NCBI GenBank assembly: GCA_019308985.1
Contig: JAFDHB010000152.1
Span: 1-13,225 of the forward strand
Source: Deltaproteobacteria bacterium
Lineage (GTDB): Bacteria; Desulfobacterota; DSM-4660; Desulfatiglandales; HGW-15
Reading direction: 5' to 3'
DNA: 13,225 nucleotides
A program made the translations under genes and the position numbers. The notes beneath the pieces are model-generated. The model did no database searches and had not been told where the DNA came from. It saw only the letters and a list, made by a program, of their open reading frames with translations. Shown here piece by piece: positions 1 through 7,075 of the stretch; position 1 is the first letter of the stretch, and the number at the start of each line of letters is the position of its first letter.

Positions 1-1362
1 AGTGATGTGGAACCTTCGCCCCTGGATGAAGAGCTGGTTTCACCCGGCCCGGATATCCCGGAGCTGAGTGAAGTGGATGTGGTGCGCCATTACACCAGAC
101 TTTCTCAATGGAATTTTTCTGTGGACACAGGCATGTATCCTCTGGGGTCCTGTACCATGAAATACAATCCCAAGTTGAATGAATGCCTGGCAGGCCTTCC
201 GGGTTTTTCCAGGGCGCATCCGCTGCTCCCCGGCTCCCTGACCCAGGGGGCCCTGAAGCTGATGAAAGAGCTGGAGCGTTTGCTGGCGGAAATCACGGGC
301 ATGGACGCCGTGTCCCTGCAACCGGCTGCCGGCGCACAGGGAGAACTGACCGGTATGTTGCTGGTACATGCCTACCACAAAAACAAGGGCAGGCCCCGGG
401 GCAAAATCATCGTTCCAGATACGGCACACGGGACAAATCCTTCCAGTGCGGCCCTTTGCGGATATCGCCCGGTCCGGGTGGATTCAGGGGAAAAGGGCAT
501 ATTGAGGTCGGAGGCGATCCTCGATCTTATGGACGAGGATACGGCCGGGATCATGGTCACCAACCCCAATACCCTTGGCCTCTTCGAGGAAAACATAAGG
601 AAGATAGCGGAGATCGTTCACTCCAAGGGAGGGCTGGTATACTGCGACGGTGCAAACATGAACGCCTTAATGGGTATAGTGGACATGGGAAAGACAGGGA
701 TAGACATCCTGCACCTGAATTTGCACAAGACCTTTTCAGCCCCCCACGGCGGAGGGGGTCCTGGTGCCGGCCCTGTATGTGTAAAGGAATATTTAGAGCC
801 CTTTTTGCCCGTACCCAGGGTCATTGAGAAAGAAGGACGCTATGAGCTATCAGAAGATTATCCAGACTCCATAGGCAAGGTCCATGCCTTCTATGGGAAT
901 TTCGGTGTGATGATCAAGGCCTACTGCTACATCAGGACGATGGGGGCAAAGGCGCTGAAGAAGGCGAGCCAGCTGGCTGTGTTGAATGCCAACTACATCA
1001 AAGAAATGTTGAGGGAGACCTATCACCTTCCCTATGACAGGCCATGCATGCATGAGTGCGTGTTTTCCGACAAGTATCTGAGGGGATACAAGGTGACCAC
1101 CCTTGATTTTGCAAAACGCCTCATGGATTACGGTTTTCACCCCCCCACGATCTATTTCCCCCTGGTGGTCAGCGGCGCAATCATGATAGAGCCGACAGAG
1201 ACCGAGTCCAAGGAGGACCTGGACCTGTTCATAGAGGCCTGCAAATCAATAGCCAAGGAGGCCCGGGAGAACCCGGAACTGCTCCGGGACGCGCCCCAGG
1301 TCTCCAAGAGACGAAGGCTTGATGAAACTCGTGCTGCAAGGCAACCCTGCCTTGCGGGATGA
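1..1362 (+). CDS. gcvPB: Glycine dehydrogenase (aminomethyl-transferring) subunit 2, 5' partial
   Basis: This is the PLP-binding subunit of two-subunit glycine decarboxylase (P protein). It decarboxylates glycine and passes the aminomethyl group to lipoyl-GcvH in the cytoplasm. The frame is open from the first base (Ser-Asp-Val-Glu...), so the true start lies upstream, probably a few dozen codons away. The GTG at position 7 is not a credible start. Family motifs are clear: the N-terminal PLGSCTMKYNP stretch, QPAAGAQGE, the DTAHGTNP loop, CDGANMNA, and the PLP lysine in NLHKTFSAPHGGGGPG (codon at 727-729). The C-terminus RRRLDETRAARQP is typical. Subunit 1, GcvH and GcvT are presumably upstream. 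The lipB gene follows after about 340 bp, which fits lipoate supply for GcvH. No frameshift is visible. Confidence 0.96.
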   Translation, partial: SDVEPSPLDEELVSPGPDIPELSEVDVVRHYTRLSQWNFSVDTGMYPLGSCTMKYNPKLNECLAGLPGFSRAHPLLPGSLTQGALKLMKELERLLAEITGMDAVSLQPAAGAQGELTGMLLVHAYHKNKGRPRGKIIVPDTAHGTNPSSAALCGYRPVRVDSGEKGILRSEAILDLMDEDTAGIMVTNPNTLGLFEENIRKIAEIVHSKGGLVYCDGANMNALMGIVDMGKTGIDILHLNLHKTFSAPHGGGGPGAGPVCVKEYLEPFLPVPRVIEKEGRYELSEDYPDSIGKVHAFYGNFGVMIKAYCYIRTMGAKALKKASQLAVLNANYIKEMLRETYHLPYDRPCMHECVFSDKYLRGYKVTTLDFAKRLMDYGFHPPTIYFPLVVSGAIMIEPTETESKEDLDLFIEACKSIAKEARENPELLRDAPQVSKRRRLDETRAARQPCLAG

Positions 1363-1385
1363 GAGGCTGTTGCCCGAATCTTTTT
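1340..1385 (+). terminator. Possible terminator at the gcvPB 3' end
   Basis: GGCAAC at 1340-1345 pairs with GTTGCC at 1369-1374, with an inner CCC/GGG pairing (1345-1347 region with 1355-1357). A TCTTTTT tract follows at 1379-1385. The stem overlaps the gcvPB stop codon and its loop is long, so this is only a weak candidate. Confidence 0.3.
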
Positions 1386-1436
1386 CGCTGGACCAAGTTA
1401 TGGTAAAAGAAGATAGGCATCATGGTTTTTGCTGTT

Positions 1437-1655
1437 ATGGTCCCTGGGGGTCTTTTCCCAAGGCTCAATCAAATTCCTCCCAGGCACGTATAAGGGCACC
1501 AAACAGTTAACCCAAGGTCACAGTAACCCCAAGAGATTATCTCTACCGAAGCCTCCATCTCTCCCCCCTATTGAGGGCCTCCTATGAGGACAATGGGGGC
1601 GTAAGAATAGCTCAGGAGCGATATTGAGCCTTGGGAAAAGACCTCCTGGGACCAT
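1437..1655. repeat. 219-bp element bounded by 33-bp inverted repeats (MITE-like or invertible)
   Basis: The arm at 1437-1469 and the arm at 1623-1655 are reverse complements at 31 of 33 positions. The two mismatches fall within the ACCCCCAGGG/ACCTCCTGGG part. The arms enclose 153 bp with no plausible gene. I see no clear target-site duplication outside the arms and no recombinase nearby. The element fills most of the 340-bp gap between gcvPB and lipB and contains its own smaller hairpin at 1563-1599. It could be a miniature inverted-repeat transposable element, an invertible segment, or a relic of an inverted duplication. The existence of the repeat is directly seen; its nature is inferred. 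Confidence 0.75.
1563..1599. other. GC-rich hairpin inside the inverted-repeat element
   Basis: CCCCC then (one bulged T) ATTG at 1564-1573 pairs with CAATGGGGG at 1591-1599. An inner CCTC/GAGG stem (1578-1581 with 1586-1589) has a CTAT loop. No T-tract follows, so it does not look like an intrinsic terminator. It may be part of the fold of the surrounding 219-bp element. Confidence 0.45.
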
Positions 1656-1702
1656 CGATCGTCATGGATCAGGCTTTGGGCAACAGGGGGATGAGAATTG
1701 AC

Positions 1703-2419
1703 ATGGAGCGAAAAAAATGGACTCTTTTGGAGCTTGGTACAGTGGAGTACAGGGATGCGTGGGATCTCCAGTCCAGGCTCGTGGAGGCAAGGAAGGGAAG
1801 GGCCCTTGACAGGGATATCGTACTCTTCCTGGAGCACCCACCTGTTTTTACCCTGGGGCGAAGAGGGGGCCATGGCAACCTGAGGGTCTCCGAGTCTTTT
1901 CTCGAGGAACGGGGTATACCCGTCATCCACGTGGAAAGGGGAGGGGACATCACCTATCACGGACCCGGACAGCTCGTGATTTATCCAATAGTTGACCTGA
2001 AGGCTCTGGGTCTCGACGTAAGCGGATACGTAACGCGGCTTGAAGAAGTGATGATCAGGACGGTGGGGGACTTCGGCGTCATGGCCGAAAGGGATCCGAA
2101 GAACAGGGGGGCATGGGTTGGGGGTAATAAGATCGGCAGCATTGGAATCGCCATACGACATGGTATCACGTTCCACGGCCTTGCCCTTAACATAAACACG
2201 GGCCTTGCCCCGTTCACGTGGATTCATCCTTGCGGGCTCCAGGAGATCGAAATTACCTCCATCGAAAGGGAGCTTGGCTCAGGGGTTTCCATGGAGGAAG
2301 CCTTTAGAAGGGCAAAATACAACATGGAGGAAGTCTTCGGAGTTGAGCTGGTAAGGGTGGATATCCAGGATATGCGTTCAATGGTACCTGATCCGGCGGC
2401 CAAGAAAGCTTTTGATTGA
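1703..2419 (+). CDS. lipB: Octanoyltransferase (lipoate biosynthesis)
   Basis: LipB transfers the octanoyl chain from acyl carrier protein to the lipoyl-domain lysine of GcvH and 2-oxoacid dehydrogenase E2 subunits. It is cytoplasmic. With the ATG at 1703 the protein has 238 residues, the normal family size. Conserved blocks are LEHPPVFTLGRRG (about 44-55), the substrate-site ERGGDITYHGPGQ (about 78-90), NKIGSIGIAIRHGITFHG with the catalytic Lys143, and IHPCGLQEIEITS with the catalytic Cys177. The frame is open further upstream (TTG at 1631, ATGs at 1664 and 1691), but those lie in or near the inverted-repeat element. A purine-rich AGGGGG at 1685-1690 best serves 1703, with a rather long spacing of 12. 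An ATG start at 1691 is the alternative. No lipA follows in this window. Confidence 0.94.
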   Translation: MERKKWTLLELGTVEYRDAWDLQSRLVEARKGRALDRDIVLFLEHPPVFTLGRRGGHGNLRVSESFLEERGIPVIHVERGGDITYHGPGQLVIYPIVDLKALGLDVSGYVTRLEEVMIRTVGDFGVMAERDPKNRGAWVGGNKIGSIGIAIRHGITFHGLALNINTGLAPFTWIHPCGLQEIEITSIERELGSGVSMEEAFRRAKYNMEEVFGVELVRVDIQDMRSMVPDPAAKKAFD

Positions 2420-2489
2420 GGATAGGTTGACCGGCTACCATGGTAGATATGGAATCCTGCCGGAAACGGTCACAGTGGGGGGACTTGTC

Positions 2490-3020
2490 ATGAAACGGTA
2501 CATGATCCTTTTTTCCATAGGAAAGGACAGGCCCGGTATAGTGGAGGATGTATCGAGCTTTCTCTTTGAAAGGGGGGCGAATATCGAAGACAGCCGTATG
2601 GCCACCTTAGGAGGCAGGTTTTCCCTGATGACCCTTTTCTCCTGCACTGAGGCGGCGGCAGAGCGGATAAGAGCTGAAAGCCATGTCTTGATGGAAAAGG
2701 GCCTGGAGTCCTCCTTCTATGATGCAGAGGACCCTTCCGGTATTCCCAAGGAGCCCGCCCTTCCGTTGAGGGTGGAGGTGACGGCCATGGACCATCCGGG
2801 GATTGTGAGAAAAGTGGTGCATGTACTCAGGAGGCATGGAGCCAATATCATGTCACTCAATACAGAAGTAAAAAGGGCGCCCCTTTCAGGAATGCCCCTC
2901 TTTGATCTTGACCTGGAGGCAGAGATCCCGGTAGATACCTCTATCGCCCGGTTGAAGCAAGACTTGACGGATCTGGCCTCCGAGGAAAACCTGGATTTGA
3001 GGTGTACGTCCAAGACGTGA
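2490..3020 (+). CDS. Tandem ACT-domain protein, GcvR-like regulator
   Basis: The 176-residue protein contains two ACT domains and little else. ACT1 is at about 4-75, with GKDRPGIVEDVSSFLFERGANI. ACT2 is at about 92-170, with AMDHPGIVRKVVHVLRRHGANI and a SGMPLFDLDLEAEIP strand region. This layout matches glycine cleavage repressor GcvR and related amino-acid-sensing ACT pairs. No DNA-binding domain is visible, so it would act through a partner protein. The ATG at 2490 is preceded by a GGGGGGA site at 2477-2483. The frame is open to a TTG at 2412 overlapping lipB, but that extension lacks ACT-like sequence. It sits 70 bp after lipB and probably shares its transcript, which supports a role near glycine/lipoate metabolism; the exact ligand is unknown. 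Confidence 0.82.
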   Translation: MKRYMILFSIGKDRPGIVEDVSSFLFERGANIEDSRMATLGGRFSLMTLFSCTEAAAERIRAESHVLMEKGLESSFYDAEDPSGIPKEPALPLRVEVTAMDHPGIVRKVVHVLRRHGANIMSLNTEVKRAPLSGMPLFDLDLEAEIPVDTSIARLKQDLTDLASEENLDLRCTSKT

Positions 3021-3100
3021 CCGTGGTTCCGCCTGCCCTGGTAGTTAGATCTCCAGCCTAGTCATTTCTACCGGAGCAAATAGCGGAGGTTTGTCAAGGG

Positions 3101-3682
3101 ATGCAAGTCGGTCTCATTGAGCGTCTGAACGTTCTCTGGCGCCCCATATATCCTTACCTGGCAGAATGGGTTTGCCGGTTGTATGAAAAGGAACAAGGCT
3201 GGATGCTCGAACTGGGGCCGTTTTCTGGAGGGATAAGTGATGCAGTGCTGGACCGCCTTGAGGGCATGAAAACGATGTGCGTAACGCCTGAGAAGGCAGT
3301 GATTACAGGAATTAGAGTTCAATTCCGCGAGGGGATCAACTGCGTTGCAGGGGCCATGGATCGTCTACCCTTTCCAGATGGGTCTTTTGACATGGTCATA
3401 TCCAGGGGGGCGTTTTTCTTTCTGACCCCTGAAATTCTACAGGACGTCTACAGGGTCTTGAGATCAGGTGCCCTGGCCCTGTTGGGGGGCGGCTACGGAC
3501 CTCTTACACCTGAAGGGGAGATACGAAAGATCGCAAGGGAGTCCAAGGAATTGAACTACCGCCTGGGCAAGAAATGGATTGGTAGAGAAAAACTGGAGGA
3601 ATTGATCAGTGATTCCGGGATTGGAACAGGCTGGGAGATCATTGAAGAGGGGGGGCTCTGGTTGCTATTGCGCAGGAATTGA
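3101..3682 (+). CDS. Class I SAM-dependent methyltransferase, substrate unknown
   Basis: A 193-residue protein with a Rossmann-type methyltransferase core. Motif I is LELGPFSGGIS at about residues 36-46. The DRLPFPDGSFDMVISRGAFFFL segment at about 87-108 matches the Methyltransf_11-type motifs around the catalytic face. RVLRSGALALLGGGY (about 118-132) corresponds to the post-motif helix and strand. It is short for the superfamily and carries no extra domain that would indicate a substrate. A GGAGG at about 3084-3088 lies 12 bases before the ATG, and an AAGGG sits closer. The gene lies 80 bp after the ACT protein and 52 bp before the metallo-hydrolase, in the same direction. Function beyond methyl transfer cannot be given. 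Confidence 0.8.
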   Translation: MQVGLIERLNVLWRPIYPYLAEWVCRLYEKEQGWMLELGPFSGGISDAVLDRLEGMKTMCVTPEKAVITGIRVQFREGINCVAGAMDRLPFPDGSFDMVISRGAFFFLTPEILQDVYRVLRSGALALLGGGYGPLTPEGEIRKIARESKELNYRLGKKWIGREKLEELISDSGIGTGWEIIEEGGLWLLLRRN

Positions 3683-3734
3683 GGTAATAGAGAGCGGAGT
3701 TGAATCCAAAACAGAACAGTAGAAAGGAATCTTT

Positions 3735-4460
3735 ATGACGAAAATTGCGGAAAGGGTCTATTTCATAGCCGGACGGGACGAAGCGATTCCCGATTCACAC
3801 GTGTACATAATAGGAGATCCTGATTCCAAGGACCTCTCGATGGTAGACGTAGGCCTTGTGGGTAAGGGCGATTACAAGGTGAAATCGCTAAACGGCCTGG
3901 GGGTGGAGAAAGAGGACATAAAGCGGGTGATAATGACCCACACCCACATGGACCACATCGGGTGCCTGCGGGAAATAAGATCCCGCATGCCATGGGTGGA
4001 AGTGTGGATTCACAGGGAAGAGGCCGAACCCCTGGAAGAGGGAGACGAAAGAACCGTTTACGGTATGGAGATGTTCCGGAGCATGTGCGAAGCCCAGTAC
4101 GGCCTCAAGCCGGGGGATTTCCGCATGGACGTGGACAGGAAGCTGGAGGACGGAGAGATCCTGGAAATCGGAGGCATGTCCTGGGAGGTCTTGCACGTGC
4201 CCGGCCATTCCTGCGGCAGCATCGCACTTTACAATCGCCAGGGAAAGATACTCATCCCTGGAGACGTGGTCTATGCTGACTACGCCATCGGCCGGTTCGA
4301 TCTTCACAACGCGGATGGTTCGGTGCTCAAGGATTCTTTGAAGCGGTTGGCGGAACTGGAGGTGGATATCCTGTTGCCGGGACACAACCGTATTGTCAAA
4401 GGCCTCCCTCCGGGATATATCCTTGAAACCTTGAGGCAGTGGGAACCATACCTTAACTGA
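3735..4460 (+). CDS. Metallo-beta-lactamase-fold hydrolase
   Basis: A 241-residue single-domain MBL-fold protein. The metal-binding motif HTHMDH is at residues 69-74 (ligands His69, His71, Asp73, His74). The other ligands are seen at HVPGHSCGS (His158), IPGDVVYAD (Asp177) and LLPGHNRIV (His217), so the dinuclear site looks complete. There is no signal peptide, so it should be cytoplasmic. The length and the single domain resemble glyoxalase II-like or general MBL hydrolases; the C-terminal substrate domain of true glyoxalase II is not obvious. An AGAAAGGA site lies just upstream of the ATG. It follows the methyltransferase by 52 bp and could be co-transcribed, but no shared pathway is evident. 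Substrate unknown. Confidence 0.86.
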   Translation: MTKIAERVYFIAGRDEAIPDSHVYIIGDPDSKDLSMVDVGLVGKGDYKVKSLNGLGVEKEDIKRVIMTHTHMDHIGCLREIRSRMPWVEVWIHREEAEPLEEGDERTVYGMEMFRSMCEAQYGLKPGDFRMDVDRKLEDGEILEIGGMSWEVLHVPGHSCGSIALYNRQGKILIPGDVVYADYAIGRFDLHNADGSVLKDSLKRLAELEVDILLPGHNRIVKGLPPGYILETLRQWEPYLN

Positions 4461-4627
4461 AACTGATCAGTCGGGGTCAATTCGGTCCACTTTACCACCT
4501 TCGTGACGAACCTAGATCCAGGGGCCTCCTGTTGACGCCCATATCCTTTGGGGCAATCCTGGGGGCATTAGCATAGACTGTTAAAGGCACATTATTGCCA
4601 TCCCTTAAAGGCTGGGAAAAGGGGAGT

Positions 4628-4661
4628 GACCAAACCCTGGATACACCAGGGGGGATTGGTC
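4628..4661 (+). promoter_or_regulatory. Stable hairpin in the ilvE 5' leader
   Basis: GACCAA (4628-4633) pairs with TTGGTC (4656-4661), and inside it CCCTGG (4635-4640) pairs with CCAGGG (4646-4651) around an ATACA loop. The 12 base pairs are interrupted only by a 1x4 internal loop. No T-tract follows, so it is not a simple terminator. It lies about 70 bp before the ilvE Shine-Dalgarno site. A smaller GGCA/TGCC hairpin is at 4586-4599. The role is unknown; a leader control element is possible. Confidence 0.45.
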
Positions 4662-4733
4662 CGCCTGTTGTTACGAAGCAGGTATTGTGCTATAAAGGGT
4701 TCCACTTTCGGCATGGACTAAAAGGAGTGAACT

Positions 4734-4748
4734 ATGGAGATCAAATGA
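4734..4748 (+). CDS. Four-codon leader ORF (MEIK) overlapping the ilvE start
   Basis: ATG GAG ATC AAA TGA begins six bases after the best Shine-Dalgarno site of the region (AAAGGAG, 4721-4727). Its stop overlaps the ilvE ATG as ATGA. It looks like the original ilvE start, cut off by an 8-bp tandem duplication. Ribosomes terminating here could restart directly on ilvE. Confidence 0.45.
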   Translation: MEIK

Positions 4749-4755
4749 TCAAATG
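4740..4755 (+). repeat. Tandem duplication of ATCAAATG at the ilvE start
   Basis: ATCAAATG occurs twice in direct succession (4740-4747 and 4748-4755). Removing one copy would put the upstream ATG at 4734 in frame with ilvE (MEIKCKTVEKDQ...). Eight bases is not a multiple of three, so copy number sets the reading frame. Confidence 0.85.
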
Positions 4756-5815
4756 CAAGACCGTGGAAAAGGACCAAATGAAACCCAAACCCACTGATGA
4801 ATCCAAGCTGGGTTTCGGAGACATCTTCACAGACCACATGTTTCTGATGAACTATAAAAAGGGGAAGGGGTGGTTTGACCCGAGAATTGAGCCTTACGGG
4901 GATCTCTGCCTTGACCCGGCGGCCATGGCCCTCCATTACGGCCAGGAAATATTCGAGGGTCTGAAGGCCTACCGCGGCAAGGACGGGGGGATATACCTTT
5001 TCAGGGCAAGGGACAATTTTGAGCGGCTCAACAGGTCGGCAGCAAGGGTCTGCATGCCGGGGGTGGATATCGACGTGGCGATGGAAGGGATGAAAAGGCT
5101 GGTGCTCTTGGAACAGGACTGGATTCCCCACAGCGAAGGCACTTCCCTGTATATCCGTCCAACCATGTTGGCCACGGAGCCTCACCTGGGCGTAAGGCCG
5201 GCGGAGGAGTACCTCTTTTTTATCATCGTGCTCCCGGTAGGGGCCTATTACAAGGAGGGACTGAACCCGGTAAAGATCTACGTCGAGGATAAATACGTAC
5301 GGGCAGCGGTAGGTGGTACGGGGGAAATCAAGACCGCGGGAAATTACGCGGCCAGCCTCCTTGCGGCTGAAGAGGCAAAGAAAAAGGGTTTCACACAGGT
5401 CCTTTGGCTGGATGCAGCCGAGAGAAAATATGTGGAAGAAGTGGGAACAATGAATATGTTCTTCAGAATCGGTGAAGGGGTGATCACGGCTCCCTTGACG
5501 GGGAGTATCCTGCCGGGTATCACGAGAGATTCGGTAATCACCATCCTCAAGGACTGGGGCGTCAAGGTATCGGAAAGATCCTTGAGCATTGATGAAGTGA
5601 TCCATGCGGCCGAGGACGGAAGTCTCAAGGAGGCCTTTGGCACGGGTACTGCCGCGGTCATCTCACCGGTAGGACAAATAACATACAAAGACAAGGACTA
5701 CATCGTGGCAGGGGGAGAGATGGGGAAACTCTCCCAGAGACTCTACAAAGAGATAGTTGCCATTCAGTATGGAGAAAAAGAAGACCCCCATGGGTGGAGA
5801 GAGAGAATCAACTGA
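4745..5815 (+). CDS. ilvE: Branched-chain amino acid aminotransferase
   Basis: A PLP fold-type IV enzyme that interconverts leucine, isoleucine and valine with their 2-oxo acids using glutamate/2-oxoglutarate (EC 2.6.1.42). It matches the longer BCAT class, as in Bacillus IlvK, over its whole length of 356 residues. Seen are FTDHMFLMNY, HYGQEIFEGLKAYRG, TSLYIRPTMLATEPHLGV, GGTGEIKTAGNYAASL with the PLP lysine at about residue 196, QVLWLDAAERKYVEEVGTMNMFF, GSILPGITRDSVI and AFGTGTAAVISPVG. The ATG at 4745 gives the expected dozen residues before KPKPTDESKLGFG. It overlaps the stop of a four-codon ORF placed better to the Shine-Dalgarno site. ATG 4778, preceded by AAAAGGA, is an alternative start. 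It has a long 5' leader (4461-4733) with hairpins. Confidence 0.95.
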   Translation: MIKCKTVEKDQMKPKPTDESKLGFGDIFTDHMFLMNYKKGKGWFDPRIEPYGDLCLDPAAMALHYGQEIFEGLKAYRGKDGGIYLFRARDNFERLNRSAARVCMPGVDIDVAMEGMKRLVLLEQDWIPHSEGTSLYIRPTMLATEPHLGVRPAEEYLFFIIVLPVGAYYKEGLNPVKIYVEDKYVRAAVGGTGEIKTAGNYAASLLAAEEAKKKGFTQVLWLDAAERKYVEEVGTMNMFFRIGEGVITAPLTGSILPGITRDSVITILKDWGVKVSERSLSIDEVIHAAEDGSLKEAFGTGTAAVISPVGQITYKDKDYIVAGGEMGKLSQRLYKEIVAIQYGEKEDPHGWRERIN

Positions 5816-5873
5816 AGGAAGATAGCGGGACGAAGGTCAAAGGGCGGCACGAGAGTATCAGACCGGAGGAGCA

Positions 5874-6914
5874 ATGGTACCAACTATCCAGTGGCAGGAC
5901 AACAGGGTAAGGATGATCGACCAGCGGAAGCTGCCCCATAGGGTTGAATGGTATACCTGCAAGGGTTACAAGGACGTTGTCCGAGCCATTGAGAGGATGG
6001 TAGTGAGGGGGGCTCCGGCGATAGGTATAGCCGCTGCAATGGGTCTGGCCCTGGGTGCCGCCTCGATAAGAGATAAGTCCTACTCCCGGTTCCGGGGCAA
6101 GTTCCAGCGGGTGGCAGGAGAAATGCTCAAGGCCAGGCCTACGGCTGTGAACCTGCGCTGGGCGGTAGAGAGAATGACCAGAATAGTGGACCGGATGGTA
6201 GAGCACTCCGTTGAGGCGATCAAGGAGAGACTGGAGGAAGAGGCTGAATCGATTCTGGCCGAGGATATTGAAATAAACAAGAAGATCGGTAAGAACGGTG
6301 CGAAGCTTATTCCCAAGGCTGCGACCATACTCACCCACTGCAATGCAGGATCCCTGGCAACGGGAGGTTTTGGAACCGCCCTGGGGGTTATCAGGGCAGC
6401 CAGGGAGGCAGGGAAATCCGTGAGTGTCATTGCGGACGAAACAAGGCCATGGCTTCAGGGGCTCCGATTGACCGCGTTCGAGCTGATGGAGGACGGAATT
6501 CCTGTCCAGGTGATCGTGGACAGTGCGGCGGGATATTTCATGCAGGCAGGGAAGATAGACCTCGTAATCACGGGGGCGGACAGGATCGCTGCCAACGGTG
6601 ACGTGGTAAACAAGATAGGCACATACCAGCTTGCAGTCCTGGCAAAGGAGAACCGGGTTCCCTTCTACGTGGCCGCCCCCATCTCGACCATTGACCTTGA
6701 TGTTGGATCCGGGGATCAGATCCCGGTGGAGGAAAGGGATCCAAAGGAGGTGAGCCATTTTGGGAAGCGGATGATAGGCCCGAAAGGGGTCAAGGCCTTG
6801 AACCCGGCCTTTGATGTTACTCCGGCAAGATATGTGAGTGCTATAATAACGGAAAGGGGTGTTATCAGACCGCCTTTCAAGAACGGGATAAGAAAAATTA
6901 CAAGAAAGTCTTAA
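5874..6914 (+). CDS. mtnA: S-methyl-5-thioribose-1-phosphate isomerase
   Basis: MtnA isomerises 5-methylthioribose-1-phosphate to methylthioribulose-1-phosphate in methionine salvage (EC 5.3.1.23). The 346-residue sequence is full length. It shows RGAPAIGIAAAMG (about 45-57), NLRWAVERM, ILTHCNAGSLATGG with the catalytic Cys156, ADETRPWLQG, VDSAAGYFM, and TGADRIAANGDVVNKIGTYQLA with the catalytic Asp236. These are the equivalents of Cys160 and Asp240 in the Bacillus enzyme. It ends with the typical NPAFDVTPARYVSAIITERGVI. A GGAGGAG site precedes the ATG. It is 58 bp after ilvE and just before speH, whose pathway releases methylthioadenosine, the source of its substrate. Related eIF2B-like isomerases are possible, but both catalytic residues and context favour MtnA. 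No other salvage enzymes are in the window. Confidence 0.94.
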   Translation: MVPTIQWQDNRVRMIDQRKLPHRVEWYTCKGYKDVVRAIERMVVRGAPAIGIAAAMGLALGAASIRDKSYSRFRGKFQRVAGEMLKARPTAVNLRWAVERMTRIVDRMVEHSVEAIKERLEEEAESILAEDIEINKKIGKNGAKLIPKAATILTHCNAGSLATGGFGTALGVIRAAREAGKSVSVIADETRPWLQGLRLTAFELMEDGIPVQVIVDSAAGYFMQAGKIDLVITGADRIAANGDVVNKIGTYQLAVLAKENRVPFYVAAPISTIDLDVGSGDQIPVEERDPKEVSHFGKRMIGPKGVKALNPAFDVTPARYVSAIITERGVIRPPFKNGIRKITRKS

Positions 6915-6915
6915 A

Positions 6916-6932
6916 AGGAGGCTTGACCTCCT
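6916..6932 (+). terminator. Short hairpin after mtnA
   Basis: AGGAGG (6916-6921) pairs with CCTCCT (6927-6932) around a CTTGA loop, immediately after the mtnA stop. No T-run follows, so termination would be weak or Rho-assisted. It also contains a sequestered Shine-Dalgarno-like AGGAGG. A TTGACA box at 6940-6945 follows but lacks a convincing -10 element. Confidence 0.3.
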
Positions 6933-7017
6933 GCCGATATTGACATATACTCCGCCCGCATTACCTTTAGGCGCTAGCATCGCAGCTTACTAGAAATAGA
7001 TCAAGCATCAAAAATTG

Positions 7018-7066
7018 AATAGAAAGGGGTTGGGAACTTCAAGGCTTAACCTAAAATAGAAAGGGG
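7018..7066 (+). repeat. Duplicated ribosome-binding region before speH
   Basis: AATAGAAAGGGG occurs at 7018-7029 and again at 7055-7066. The second copy forms part of the speH Shine-Dalgarno site AAGGGGGTGA (7061-7070), which matches the ideal AAGGAGGTGA at 9 of 10 positions. The first copy looks like a decayed duplicate. Confidence 0.6.
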
Positions 7067-7075
7067 GTGAGGAAA

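Noticed and set aside
1229..1468. 79-codon minus-strand frame beginning inside the left inverted-repeat arm
   Set aside because: It overlaps the gcvPB 3' end and has no protein-like features; its start is merely the repeat sequence.
1568..2227. 219-codon minus-strand frame opposite lipB
   Set aside because: Antisense to the conserved lipB core; product is random-looking.
4718..5605. 295-codon minus-strand frame opposite ilvE
   Set aside because: A shadow of ilvE caused by codon bias; no recognisable domain and no ribosome site.
6940..6970. TTGACA box as a speH promoter
   Set aside because: No acceptable -10 hexamer at 16-18 bases; kept only as a remark in the hairpin entry.
5808..6980. 390-codon open frame on the minus strand opposite mtnA
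   Set aside because: It is entirely antisense to mtnA, whose catalytic motifs are intact; the antisense product has low-complexity His/Pro/Ser/Arg-rich sequence and no domain.
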